Below, in pieces: positions 1 through 11,811 of a DNA stretch of 64,000 nt. Made by a program: the position numbers and the translations under genes. The notes under the pieces were generated by a model, which was given only the letters and a program-made list of their open reading frames with translations, was not told where the DNA came from and did no database searches. Position 1 is the stretch's first letter, and every line of letters starts with the position of its first letter. Source of the DNA: Panopea generosa (Eukaryota > Mollusca > Bivalvia > Adapedonta > Hiatellidae); contig CM055899.1 in assembly GCA_029582155.1 (NCBI GenBank), positions 70,081,719-70,145,718 of the forward strand. Direction: 5' to 3'.

Positions 1-2760
1 TGAACGCAACACACATACAAATGTTATTGGAACGGATTCGGTGTACATAAGCACTGTAGATGTATACTGTACGCAACAAACCTACAAATGTTTTTGGTAC
101 GGATTCGTTGTTATAAGCACCTTGGATGTATTCTGCATGCAACACACCTACACATGTTTTTGGTACGGATTCGTTGCATATAAGCACTGTAAATGTATAC
201 TGCACGCAACACACCTACACATGGTTTTGGTACGGATTCGTTATGTGTAACCACGTGGATGTATACTGCACGCAACACACCTACACATGTTTTGGTACGA
301 ATTCTATGTATATAAACACTTTGGATATATACTGTACGCAACACACCTATACATGTTTTTGGTACGGATTCGTTGTATATAAGCATTATGGATGTATACT
401 GCACGCAACATACCTACACATGTTTTTGGTACGGATTCGTTGTATATAAGCACTGTGGATGTAAACTGCACGCAACACACCTACACATGTTTTTGGTACA
501 GATTCGTTGTATATAAGCACTGTGGATGTAAACTGCACGCAACACACCTACATATGTTTTTGGTAAGGATTCGTTGTATATAAGCCCTGTGGATGTATAC
601 TGCATGCAACACACTTACGAATGTTTTTGGTACGGATTCGTTGCATATAAGCACTGTGAATGTATACTGCACGCAACACACCTACACATTTTTTTGGTAC
701 GGATTTTTTGTATATAAGCACTGTGAATGTATACTGCAGGCAATACACCTACAAATAGTTTTGGTACGGATTCGTTGTACATAAGCACTGTAACACACCT
801 ACAAATGTTTTGGTACGGATTCGTTTTATATAATCACTGTGAATGTATACTGCACGCAACACACCTACAAATGTTTTTGGTACGGATTCGTTGTATATAA
901 GTTCTGTGGATGTATACTGTACGCAACATACCTACAAATGTTTTTGGTATGGATTCATTGTGTGTTACCACGTGGATGTATAAAGTACGCAACACACTTT
1001 CAAATGTATATTGTACGGATTCGTTGTATATACGCTCTATGGAAGTTTATAAGCACTGTGGATGTATATTGCACACAACAGACTTACACATGTTATGGTT
1101 CCAATTCTATGCATATAAACACTGTGGATATATACTGTACGCAACACACCTACAAATATTTTTGATACGGATTCGTTGTATATAAGCACTGTGAATGTAT
1201 ACTGCACGCAACACACCTACAAATATTTTTGGTACGGATTCGTTGTACATAAGCACTGTAACACACCTACACATGTTTTTCGTACGGATTCGTTGTATAT
1301 AAACACTGTGGATGTATTCTGCACACAACACACCTACACATGTTTTTGGTACGGATTCGTTGTATATAAGCACTGTGGATGTATACTGCACGCAGCACAC
1401 ATACACATGTTTTTGGTACGGATTCGTTGTATATAAGCACTGTGGATGTATACTGCACGCAACACACCTACAAATGTTTTTTGGTACAGATTCGTTGTAT
1501 ATAAGCACTTTGGATGTATACTGCACGCAACACACCTACAAATGGTTTTTGGTACGGATTCGTTGTATATAAGCACTTTGGATGTATACTGCACGCAACA
1601 CATCTACAAATGGTTTTTGGTACAGATTCGTTGTATATAAGCACTGTGGATGTATACTGAACGCAACACACATACAAATGTTTTTGGAACGGATTCGGTG
1701 TACATAAGCACTGTAGATGTATACTGTACGCAACAAACCTACAAATGTTTTTGGTACGGATTCGTTGTTATAAGCACCTTGGATGTATTCTGCATGCAAC
1801 ACACCTACACATGTTTTTGGTACGGATTCGTTGCATATAAGCACTGTAAATGTATACTGCACGCAACACACCTACACATGGTTTTGGTACGGATTCGTTA
1901 TGTGTAACCACGTGGATGTATACTGCACGCAACACACCTACACATGTTTTGGTACGAATTTTATGTATATAAACACTGTGGATATATACTGTACGCAACA
2001 CACCTACAAATGTTTTTGGTACGGATTCGTTGTATATAAGCACTGTGAATGTATACTGCACGCAACGTACCTACACATGTTTTTGGTACGGATTCGTTGT
2101 ATATAAGCACTGTGGATGTAAACTGCACGCAACACACCTACACATGTTTTTGGTACGGATTCGTTGTATATAAGCACTGTGGATGTAAACTGCACGCAAC
2201 ACACCTACATATGTTTTTGGTAAGGATTCGTTGTATATAAGCACTGTGGATGTATACTGCATGCAACACACTTACGAATGTTTTTGGTACGGATTCGTTG
2301 CATATAAGCACTGTGAATGTATACTGCACGCAACACACCTACACATGTTTTTGGTACGGATTTTTTGTATATAAGCACTGTGGATGTATACTGAAGGCAA
2401 TACACCTACAAATAGTTTTGGTACGGATTCGTTGTACATAAGCACTGTAACACACCTACAAATGTTTTTGGTACGGATTTGTTGTATATAATCACTGTGA
2501 ATGTATACTGCACGCAACACACCTACAAATGTTTTTGGTACGGATTCGTTGTATATAAGTTCCGTGGATGTATACTGTACGCAACATACCTACAAATGTT
2601 TTTGGTATGGATTCATTGTGTGTTACCACGTGGATGTATAAAGTACGCAACACACCTTCAAATGTATATTGTACGGATTCGTTGTATATAAGCACTGTGA
2701 ATGTATACTCCACGCATCACACCTACAAATGTTTTTGAATTCGTTGTATATAAGCATTCG
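1..2760. repeat. 67-bp satellite array with 1657-bp higher-order period
   Basis: About 40 head-to-tail monomers of 67 bp. Each has a recognisable core running from 'cactgtggatgtatactgc' through 'acgcaacacacctac' and 'ggtacggattcgttg' to 'tatataag'. Monomers differ by scattered substitutions and a few truncations. The pattern of variants repeats at 1657 bp: the sequence from position 1 to about 1030 recurs at 1658 to about 2690 with only a few percent difference. The array therefore has a higher-order unit of about 25 monomers. The left edge lies outside the window. The right edge decays near 2760. Overlapping open frames on both strands are by-products of the periodicity; 67 is not a multiple of three, so the frame shifts in each unit. 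Confidence 0.95.
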
Positions 2761-2959
2761 CGTTCACACACATGTGCCTCTATTGTAAAACATACATACG
2801 TGTTTTACAAATCAGGTCTTGCATACAAGTATACATATAATTACGTACAGTTTCGCTGTTTTAGCAAGGAAACTGTACATAACCATGTATATAACTACAG
2901 TTAAGATATTTATTTTGATTCGATTGTGAAATAAACAATAAAAACTGATACAACTCACG

Positions 2960-3065
2960 CTCGAAATCTTCCTGGGTAAGAACCAGTACTAAGCACATGC
3001 AGAAAAAAAGTGTCTTTCTCGAGGGCACTACACATAGCCGAGGCAGAGGATCGAAAAACATGTAA
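2960..3065 (-). mobile_element. SINE fragment, family shared with 58335-58510
   Basis: The segment holding 'aaccagtactaagcacatg', 'aaaagtgtctttctcgag' and 'cacatagccg' matches 58340-58420 in the same order. The second copy continues into a tRNA-like head with box A- and box B-like motifs, so the family is a tRNA-derived SINE read on the minus strand. This copy lacks most of the head: after 'gaggatcgaaaaacatg' it runs into unrelated sequence. Confidence 0.6.
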
Positions 3066-4600
3066 GTCAACAATGAATGTTTATTATAACAACATGGCCC
3101 TGTATTGGTAATCTGACACCCCCTCGACCCCTCCGAATCATGTTGTTGATACACATGTATTTATATGAACCAATTTTATGCAAACCGTTATGTAACAATT
3201 CGATGAAGTTGTCTTAATTTATATTGCTGGACATTCTGAGTGTTTGCCCATTATTTCATATAGCATGAAATATTGCTATAAGAGAGACACATTATTAATG
3301 CCATTTAGAAACCATCCACATAATCTTTATTTAATTCAGTAAATCATTGTTTAAATCCCGTTTGGACGCTTTAACTTGTAAAAGTATTAACGTTTCAATT
3401 TCAGGACGCTCGTTTTGCTTTTGTTAAATGTAAAATATGGCCGTACTGACAGATTTAATCGTTTTCTTCGATATATGACTTCCGATTATTAAATCTATAT
3501 ATTTATTTCTAATTACTATTTTAGTACAAGTTTTATTTACAAGTGTTAAGATTGGTAGTAAATAAGACGCTCCTACCCTTTTCAGGCACTTACGAAAATA
3601 TTAACCATATATCAAATGTACGCTCATTCATAATTTTCAATGCGTATTTTATTTGATGTTTTTTATCTAACAAGCACATGGGAGTGCTAAACTGCCGTTA
3701 ATTGATCGATCACACTCGAGACTTTACCGTCATTGAAGTAAAAATTAATAAATAAATTAGATTTAAGTATAAATGTGCACGTGCACTTGTTCAAACATCT
3801 TCATGCATCTTCAAAAGCGTATTAAGGAGATCGCTGATTTATATATTATCAAATTTTATCTCTCACTGATGTTAAATACGTTTGTAAGTGTTTAAATAGA
3901 ACACTTACGATAAACAATGTAAACAACTTACACATACGTACATTTCACTTGATTATTTTAACACGAGTCGATGATAGACAATATATGTAAATAAAAAAAC
4001 ATAAAATTATAAAGGATGAATGAACATAATATTTAACTTTAGGGTTTACCAACAAAACGGTTATGTGACGCCAAAAGAAGAGTTTTTGCTTTTATAGAAT
4101 GTGTGAATGTTCTCTTATGTTGTTCTTTCAATCAAAAAGAAACAACTGAAAATTTAAGGGCGTTTTCATGAATTCTCATTGTCAGGGATATACGCATATT
4201 ATTAAATATTGGGAAACAGAGGCACCTTTTAAGGGGAATTAATAAGCGCATCCGTATCATTATTCTGTTATTACAGAGTTATGTACCGCGACACCCACCT
4301 CGTTAAAAGAACGCGTTTGCGATCGGATTCATTCCGATGTCTTTCTTCACCCCAATAAAACTGGATATTCCGTTTATAAGCTAGTATCATGTGACGAACA
4401 TGGCGTTTAACCCCATTAAATACAACTCTATTTTCACCAGAATATTTCTATTCTCAATAGTTCTATACTTATTGTATATTAACACTGGTGAACATTTTGT
4501 CAATTTGTTGCACTTACAAATGTATGTTATAATAAAAAAATAATACATCTGCATTTGTTTATTTGTTTTCTGTCTTTCTTTCTTTCCAATGTAACTAATC
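3066..4600. other. AT-rich intergenic, nothing recognised
   Basis: No tandem repeat, tRNA-like box pair or protein similarity was visible on either strand. The sequence is strongly AT-rich, with only short open frames. Confidence 0.6.
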
Positions 4601-4610
4601 GGTAAATGAT

Positions 4611-4900
4611 TTGACCTTATGTAACAAAACACAGCGTGTTGTATACAGCAATTCTAAGTCTAACTGGAGCAGCACCGCTGCTGGTGTGTCACAATGGTCT
4701 ATCTTAGGACCTATACTCTTCTTGATTTACATTAATGATATTTTTTCTAACATCGATTCCACAACACGATTATATGCGAAACTCTATAGAAGCTGAGTCA
4801 GCGTGTATTATTACCGGAGCAACCTAACTAAATTGGTTAAATATTCCATGTCCACTTACCCAGCAAAATTTCCTTGATGGCTCTCCAGATTATTTACAAC
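4611..4900 (+). pseudogene. LINE reverse transcriptase fragment
   Basis: The translation contains a non-LTR reverse-transcriptase block. 'QRVVYSNSKSNW' is followed by 'AAGVSQWSILGPILFLIYIN', a degraded form of the family signature G-V-P-Q-G-S-x-L-G-P-L-L-F-L-I-Y-I-N-D. A segment corresponding to the catalytic YADD box follows at 'RLYAKLYRS', where both catalytic aspartates are lost. The frame then hits a stop near 4796, and only vague similarity persists to about 4900. No palm N-terminus, endonuclease or C-terminal zinc finger is visible nearby. It is a short dead fragment of a CR1/L2/jockey-type element. The clade cannot be fixed by eye. Confidence 0.85.
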
Positions 4901-5159
4901 AGGAAAACAAACGTTTTACTTAAATGTCCAGGAATTCATTGTATCTTCTCAGCGATTTGTATCTTGAAAATAGGTACACTTGCAGATTGTGTAGTGTTCA
5001 ATAATAAAATAATAGCATTTATACTTACTATTATCTCTTTTATGTTTTTTTATCTTTTATTAACTTAATATAAATTGAACTAGTTATACCATATTCATGG
5101 ACTTGTATATCTCTATATAGTTAATTGCCATATCTTGACAACTCGATGGAGGGGAGTTT

Positions 5160-5420
5160 ACACTAACTTATCAAGCTTGTTTTCAGATTCCGTTTATAAA
5201 ATACTTGTACATCTGTGTGTATATGTGAACTTATAATTGCATTAACAAATGTATAAACCAAAATGATCTCAACTGGCGGGGGCTTACACACGTATCTCTT
5301 GTATATTGACGGTGTCGCACGAGTTGGCTCGTGCTCTATACCCTTGACTGAGCATAACATGTATATGTATTCATTTGCTTTAAACCAGTAATAATGCGTC
5401 GACGTGCCGTAAAACACCAT
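5160..5420. mobile_element. Possible SINE-type 3' end abutting ATTC microsatellite
   Basis: The sequence ending 'gcgtcgacgtgccgtaaaac' just before (ATTC)n resembles the common molluscan dispersed-element tail that ends in a simple repeat. Clear box A and box B motifs were not found upstream, so the 5' limit is a guess. Confidence 0.35.
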
Positions 5421-5512
5421 TCATTCATTCATTCATTCATTCATTCATTCATCCATCCATCCATCCATCCATCCATCCATCCATCCATCCATTCATTCAT
5501 TCATTCATTCAA
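5421..5512. repeat. (ATTC)n(ATCC)n(ATTC)n microsatellite
   Basis: An uninterrupted tetranucleotide tract. It begins as ATTC, changes to ATCC in the middle, and returns to ATTC. Confidence 0.98.
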
Positions 5513-5548
5513 CCTGTAATAAATACATTGTAAAAAACACAGGTGTCT

Positions 5549-6235
5549 AATTACCGTATTTACCAATGTTGAAGGTGTATTTCTTCGTCTGACTGTTACC
5601 GTATTTACCAATGTTGAAGGTACATTTCTTCGTCGGATTATTACCGTATTTACAATACTTGAAAGTATATTTTTCTATTTGACTATTACAGTATTTGACA
5701 GTTTTGAAGGTATAGTTCTCTGTTGGATTAATACCGTATTTACCAATCTTAAAGGTAAATTTCTCCGTAGGATTATTATCGTATTTACCAATCTTGAAGT
5801 TAAATTTCTCCGTCGGATTAATACTGTGTTTTCCAATGCTGAAGGTAAATTTGTCTGTCGGACTAATACCGTATGTAGCAATGTTGAAGGTAAATTTCTC
5901 CGTCAGATTATTACCGTATTTATCAATATTGAACGTATATTTCTCCATCGGATTGATACTGTATTTACGAATGTTGGAGGTAAATTTCTCTGTCGGATTA
6001 AAACCGTATTTACAAATCTTGAAGGTAGATTATTACCATATTTACCAATATTGAAAGTATATTTCTCCGTCAGATTATTACTGTATTTACCAATATTGAA
6101 GTTATATTTCTCCGTCAGATTATTACTGTATTTACCAATCTTGAAGGTATATTTCTCCGTCAGATTGTTACCGTATTTACCAATATTGAAGGTATATTTC
6201 TCCAACGGATTATTAACGTATTTACTTATTTTTTT
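5549..6235. repeat. 45-bp minisatellite array
   Basis: About 15 copies of a 45-bp unit containing 'accgtatttaccaat', 'ttgaaggtatatttc' and 'tccgtcggatt'. One copy near 6025 is truncated. Because 45 is a multiple of three, the array stays open over long distances. The plus strand is open from 5679 to 6377 (232 codons). The minus strand is open over 133 and 100 codons and reads as a 15-residue repeat rich in N, K, T, F and Y (for example 'EKYTFNIGKYGNN'). Nothing else suggests coding: there is no signal peptide, splice context or known family. Confidence 0.93.
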
Positions 6236-6294
6236 AAAAATATTGTGTTGTCATTGTCCAATGAATGTTTTGTATGGGGTGTATTTTCGGTGTT

Positions 6295-6345
6295 ATCATT
6301 TTTGTCAGTCATATCACGGCGGTGACATCTACATTTGTATGCTTC
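6295..6345 (-). mobile_element. Remnant of SINE core (family B)
   Basis: 'gtcagtcatatcacggcgg' followed by 'tgacatctacat' matches the core found at 31688-31715, 35860-35885 and 48385-48410. It sits at the left edge of the 33-bp array, whose units also contain 'acatctacat'-like words. Confidence 0.5.
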
Positions 6346-7450
6346 GATATAGTCAACATCTACATGTTTTGATGTAGTTTCGACAGACACAGTGGAATGT
6401 TTTAATGTAATTTCGACAGACACAGTTGACTGTTTTGATGTAGTTTTGACAGATACAGTTGTATGTTTTGATACAGTTTGGACATCTATGTGTATGCTCT
6501 AATATAGTCAGCATTTATGTTTTGATGTAGTTTCGACAGATACAGTTGTATGTTTTGGGGTAGATTGGATATCCACATGTGTATGTTCTAATATTGTCAG
6601 CACTAATATGTTTTGATGTAGTTTCGACAGATACAGTTATATGTTTTGGTGTAGTTTCGACATATACAGTTGTATGTTTTGATGTAGTTTCGACCTGTAC
6701 AGTTATATGTTTTGGTGTAGTTTGAATATCTACATGTGTCTGTTCTAATATAGTCAGCACTTATATGTTTTGATGTAGTTTCAACAGATACAATGTTTTG
6801 GTGTATTTTCAACAGATACAGTTGTATGTTTCGATGTAGTTTCGACCTATACAGTTAAATGTTTTGGTGTAGTTTGGATATCTACATGTGTCTGTTCTAA
6901 TATAGTCAGCACTTATATGTTTTGATGTAGTTTCAACAGATACAGTTATATGTTTTAATGTAGTTTGGACATCTACATCTGTATACTCCGATAAAGTCAG
7001 CATTGACATATTTTGATGTGATTTCGACAAATACAGTTGTATATTTTGATGTAGTTTCGACAGATACAGTTATATGTTTTGATGTAGTTAGGACATATAC
7101 ATGTGTATGCTCTTATATAGTCAGCACTTATATGTTTTGATGTAGTTTTGACAGATACAGTTGTATGTTTTAATGTAGTTTGTTCATCTACATTTGCATG
7201 CGCCGATAAAGTCAGCATTTGCATGTTTTGATGTAATTTCGACAGATACCGTTGTATCTTTTGATGACATTTTGACATCTCATTCGATGCTCTAATCAAG
7301 TCAACTTATATATGTATTGATGCAGTTTCGACAGATATAGTTGTATGTTTTAATGTAGTTTGGACATCTACATTTGTATGCTCCGATATAGTCAGCATTG
7401 ACAAGTTTTGATGTAGTTTCGACAGATAATTTGATGCTCTAATCAAGCCA
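6345..7450. repeat. ~33-bp minisatellite with a ~150-bp compound period
   Basis: The base unit is about 33 bp ('tatgttttgatgtagttt' followed by 'cgacagatacagttg'). Variant units carrying 'ggatatctacatgtg' and 'ctaatatagtcagcactta' recur at roughly 150-bp spacing (for example near 6706 and 6858). The array is therefore compound and has been shuffled. The unit is a multiple of three, so lysine/threonine/histidine-rich minus-strand frames stay open for 65-100 codons. They are judged non-coding. Confidence 0.9.
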
Positions 7451-7905
7451 ACATCTACACTGAAAGGAAAAAGACATTTTTTTTTTTAAATTATTACATT
7501 ATTGGCTAAGTTTATTAATGTGATGGAAAATGAACTGATTTTGTCTTATTGTTAATGCTTTGAAATGAACTAAATGTTTCTTTAAAATGGAAGATATTTT
7601 AAATAGGGATTTGCCAATGAAGTACTCTTTTAGGACCTATATTGTGTAAATGATGTGGTTCAGATGAGTTGTTTTGGGGGTTCGTATATCTACTTTAACT
7701 TAAATTCGCGTCCTGACCCCCCTCAATTAGAAAATACGCAAGGATTAATCCTCTCACAAAACATGTTTGTGAAAAATATCCTCTTCTTTTTTCAAGATAT
7801 GACACCTGCAAACTAGTTAAAAAACAACATAACATCTAGTTTCAGTTATAAATATTTATTCCAAAATATACACATTGACTAATCAAAACTAAAATTAAGA
7901 TAGAA
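7451..7905. other. AT-rich spacer between two arrays
   Basis: No feature recognised. Short runs of T and A and weak open frames only. Confidence 0.5.
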
Positions 7906-9970
7906 CCTAAAATATGCAATCCCTATTCTGGCAGAGAAGGATTAATCCTTGCTATGTGCGATTTGGAAGTACCTTTATTGATAAAACACAATATATGCAA
8001 CCCATTCTCTGACAGAGAAGGAGTAATCCTTGCCATAACAATTTGGAAGCAGCTCAACTGATAAAACACAATATATGCAACCCATTCTCTAGCAGACAAG
8101 GATTAATCCTTGCCGACTTTGAAATATCTTACTGGATGAAATACAAAATATGCAACCCCCTTCTCACGGAGAGAAGGATTAATCCTTGTCATACCAATTT
8201 TGGAAGTATCTCAATTGACAAAACACAATATATGGAATCTCTTCTCTGACAGACAATGAATAATCCTTGCCATAGAAGCTTTGAAAATCTAACTTAATGA
8301 AATACAAAATATGCAACCCCTTCTATGGGAGAGAAGGATTAATCCTTGTCATACAAATTTTGGAAGTATTTAAATTGATAAAACACAAAATATGAAACCC
8401 CTTCTCTGGTAGAGAAGGATTAATCCTTGTCGATATGAAACTGAATTGATCAAACACAAAACATGCAACCCGTACTCTGACAGACAAGGATTAATCCTTG
8501 CCGACTTTGAATTATCTAACTTGATGAAATACGCAATATACAACCCCTTTTCTGGGAGAGAAGGATTTACCCTTGCCATATCAGAATTGAAAGTAGCTAA
8601 ATTGATAAAACACAAAATATGAAACCCCTTCTCTGAGAGAGAGAAGGATTAATCCTTGCCATAGAAGCTTACTTGTTAACACAAATATAAAAACCCTACT
8701 CTTGCAGACAAGGATTAATCCTTGCCATATCAGATTTGAAAGTAGCTTAATTGATAAAACACTAAATATGAAACCCCTTCTCTGAGAGAGAGGATTTAGC
8801 CTTGCAATAGTAGAATAATTGTTAAAACACAAAATATAAAACCCCTACTTTTGTAGAGAAGGATTAACCTTGTCGATTTGAATTATCTAACTTGATGAAC
8901 TACAAAATATGAAACCCATCTCTGAGAGAAGGATTATCCTTGCCATAGTAGCTTAATTGTTGAAAAACGAAATATAAATTCCTACTCAGGCAGACAAGAA
9001 TTAATCCTTGCCATATCAGATTTGGGAGTATCTAAATTGATAAAAAACAAAATATGTAACCCCTACTCTGGCAGAGAAGGAATAATCCTCGCCATATCGG
9101 ATTTGAAAGTATCTATATTGATAAAACGCAAAATATGAAACCCCTTCTCTGGCAGAGAATGATTAATCCTTGCCATAGTAACTTAATTGTTAAAACACAA
9201 AATATAAACCCCTACTCTTGCAGACAAGGATTAATCCTTGCAATATCATATTTGAAAGTAACTTAATTGATAAAACACTAAATATGAAACCCCTTCTCTG
9301 AGAGATAAGGATTTATTCTTGCCATAGTAGATTAATTGTTAAAACACAAAATATAAAACTCCTACTCTTGTAGAGAAGGATTAATCCTTGTCGATTTGAA
9401 ACTAACTTGATAAAACGCAAAATATGCAACCCGTACTCGGGCAGACAAGGATTAATCCTTGCCGACTTTGAATTATATAACTTGATGAAATACAAAATAT
9501 GTAACCCCTTCTCTAGGAGAGAAGGATTAATCCTTGCCATAGTAGCTTAATTTGTTAAAACATAAAAACACTACTCTTGCAGACATAGTTAAATTCTTGC
9601 CATATTAGATTTGAAAGTAGCTAAATTGATAAAACACAAAATATGAAACCCTTCTCTGAGAGAAGGATTATCCTTGTCATAGTAGCTTAAGAAACCAAAT
9701 ATAAATCCCTACTCTGGCAGGCAAGGATTAACCCTTGCCATATAAGATTTGGGAGTATCTAAATTGATAAAACGCAAAATATGCAACCCCTTCTCTGGCA
9801 GAGAATGATTAATCCTTGGCACATCAGATTTGAAAGTGGCTCAATAATTAATACACACAATATGATACCCTTACTCTGGGTGAGAAGGATTAATTCTTGT
9901 CATTCCAGATTTAAGTAGTAGATAAATTGATAAAACAAAATATGTAACACCTACACTTGTAGAGAAATTG
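7905..9970. repeat. ~75-81-bp array with a palindrome in each unit
   Basis: About 26 diverged units. The unit runs from 'ttgataaaacacaaaatat' through 'gcaaccccttctctggcag' to 'agaaggattaatccttgcc' and 'atatcagatttgaaagt'. Unit length varies from about 65 to 81 bp through indels. Most units keep the 14-bp perfect palindrome AAGGATTAATCCTT (for example near 8099, 8174, 8337, 8417, 8488, 8647, 8711, 9227, 9378, 9449 and 9528). Many also keep an adjacent short hairpin, 'cttctctggcagagaag'. The flanking parts of the unit are more variable than the palindrome. No protein coding is apparent. Confidence 0.93.
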
Positions 9971-10660
9971 AAGTATTTGTCATAACAGCGTACAGTGGGC
10001 TACAGGTGCCACATTTATTGTCAGAGGAACTAGCCTGCTATATCACAATCAAATGTTTTTTACATTTTTAACCTCAGTATGTTTAACTCTACCGAAGATA
10101 CCATCTCCTTGGTACTTCATCGAAAACACTGAAATGAAACAAAAAATGGCTCAATTTGGTGAAAGATATTTTTCAAGAGTTAATGTATAAATATGTGATA
10201 AAAGTTTCAGAAATGGCAGAATAAAGTAATTAAACAGGTATGTAATTATTAAAGGGCCGTACGTAATAACCCCGTTTCAAGTCTGGACGCCCAAACCATT
10301 CCAATCTTTTAATGTGGTCCTAAACACCATTATGATTGTTCTATATGTAGTATATGTTATTATATTACAATTATCAGATTTTAAAGAACATATTCGATTT
10401 GCCATATTCATTCCAACATTAACAAGAATAAAAAAAATAGATTGTGCATATTCATTTTCAAATTGCCCATGCGCCGTCAATACCAAATAAATGGTTGAAT
10501 CCTGAATAAATTACATCTTCCGATTAGCGAAAATTCTGCAATATTTCACTGGTGGCTAGCTTGTCGAAACAGTTGTATCAGTTTAGTTTTCGTAGTTAAA
10601 TTGATTCAAATTAGGGAAAATGCACATCCTAAAACACACTTGACCGAAATTTCCTAACTT
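9971..10660. other. AT-rich spacer, nothing recognised
   Basis: No tandem structure, RNA-gene motif or protein similarity seen. Confidence 0.5.
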
Positions 10661-10664
10661 ATCA

Positions 10665-11811
10665 CATGCAGCATACACAAATACACCCCCTTGGCGAACA
10701 CCTGGATTCTTCGGCGCACTCCCAGCCGCTAGTAGGGTGTCTGGGCTACATTTAGAGGGCAAGCTTTTAACTGTGTGTCTAGTAGGACGTCTGCACGACT
10801 TGTTTGACCTTTTGGTATTAGGCAGTGCCATAGATTGTAAACAGGCGACGCCTGGGTCAGCCTTCCTGGTATTTTCGGCACACACAAATACACCCCCTTG
10901 CCAAACACTTGGGTTCTTTGACACACTCCCAGTCGAAAGTAATCGTTCTGGGCTACATTTAGAGGGCAAGCTTTAGAGTGTGTGTCAAACAGAACGTCTG
11001 TACGAGTTGTTTAACTTTTGTGTCTTTTGCAAGGCTAGCCTGTTTCCCGCTCTTTTGGGGCGAACCGTCGAGGCTTGGGGTTCCTTCGCGGCACTTACAA
11101 ATACACTCCCTTGTCAAACGCCTGGGTTCTTTGGCGCACTCCCAGCCGCTAGTAGGCAGACTGGGCTACATTTAGAGGGCAAGCTTTTGAGTGTGTGTCA
11201 AACAGAACGCCTGTACGAGTTGTTTAACTTTTGTGTCTTTTGCAAGGCTAGCCTGTTTCTCGCGCGTTTTGGGCGAACCGGCGACGCTTGGGCGCCTTTG
11301 CAGCACACACAAATACACCCCCTTGTCGAACACCTGGGTTCTTTGGCGCACTCCCAGACGCTAGTAGGGTGTCTGGGCTACATTTAGAGGGCAAGCTTTT
11401 AACTGTGTGTCTAGTAGGACGTCTGCACGACTTGTTTGACCTTTTGGTATTAGGCAGTGCCATAGATTGTAAACAGGCGACGCCTGGGCCAGCCTTCCCG
11501 GTCTTTTCGGCGCACACAAATACATCCCCTTGCCAAACACTTGGGTTCTATGACACACTCCCAGTCGAAAGTAGTCGTTCTGGGCTACATTTAGAGGGCA
11601 GGCTTTTGAGTGTGTGTCAACTAGAACGCCTGTACGAGTTGTTTAACTTTTGTGTCACTTGCAAGGCTAGCCTGTTTTCCGCTCTTTTGGAGCGAACCGT
11701 CGAGGCTTGGGGGTCCTTCGCAGCACACACAAATACACTCACTTGGCAAACACCTGGGTTCTTTGGCTCACTCCAAGCCGCTAGTAGGCAGTCTGGGCTA
11801 CATTTAGAGGC
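10665..11811 (+). repeat. GC-richer ~211-bp satellite, left (forward) block
   Basis: About 5.4 monomers of roughly 207-213 bp in the orientation 'tgggctacatttagagggc'. Three monomer types alternate, as in the right block. They are marked by the start of the segment after 'ggctacatttaga' and by distinctive interiors: one type contains 'ttggtattaggcagtgcca', another 'cgaggcttgggg', and the third 'gacgcttgggcgcc'. The composition is near 50% GC and much richer in CpG than the flanking DNA. The block ends at about 11811, inside a monomer, where the inverted block begins. Confidence 0.93.

Noticed and set aside
41..2700. Dozens of 60-140-codon Cys/Tyr/His-rich frames that look like zinc-finger repeats
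   Set aside because: They are translations of the 67-bp satellite on both strands. The Cys spacing follows the DNA period and the frame shifts in each unit.
7905..9970. CRISPR-like array, because short conserved palindromic repeats alternate with variable DNA
   Set aside because: The genome is eukaryotic, the 'spacers' are related to each other, and unit lengths drift as in a minisatellite.
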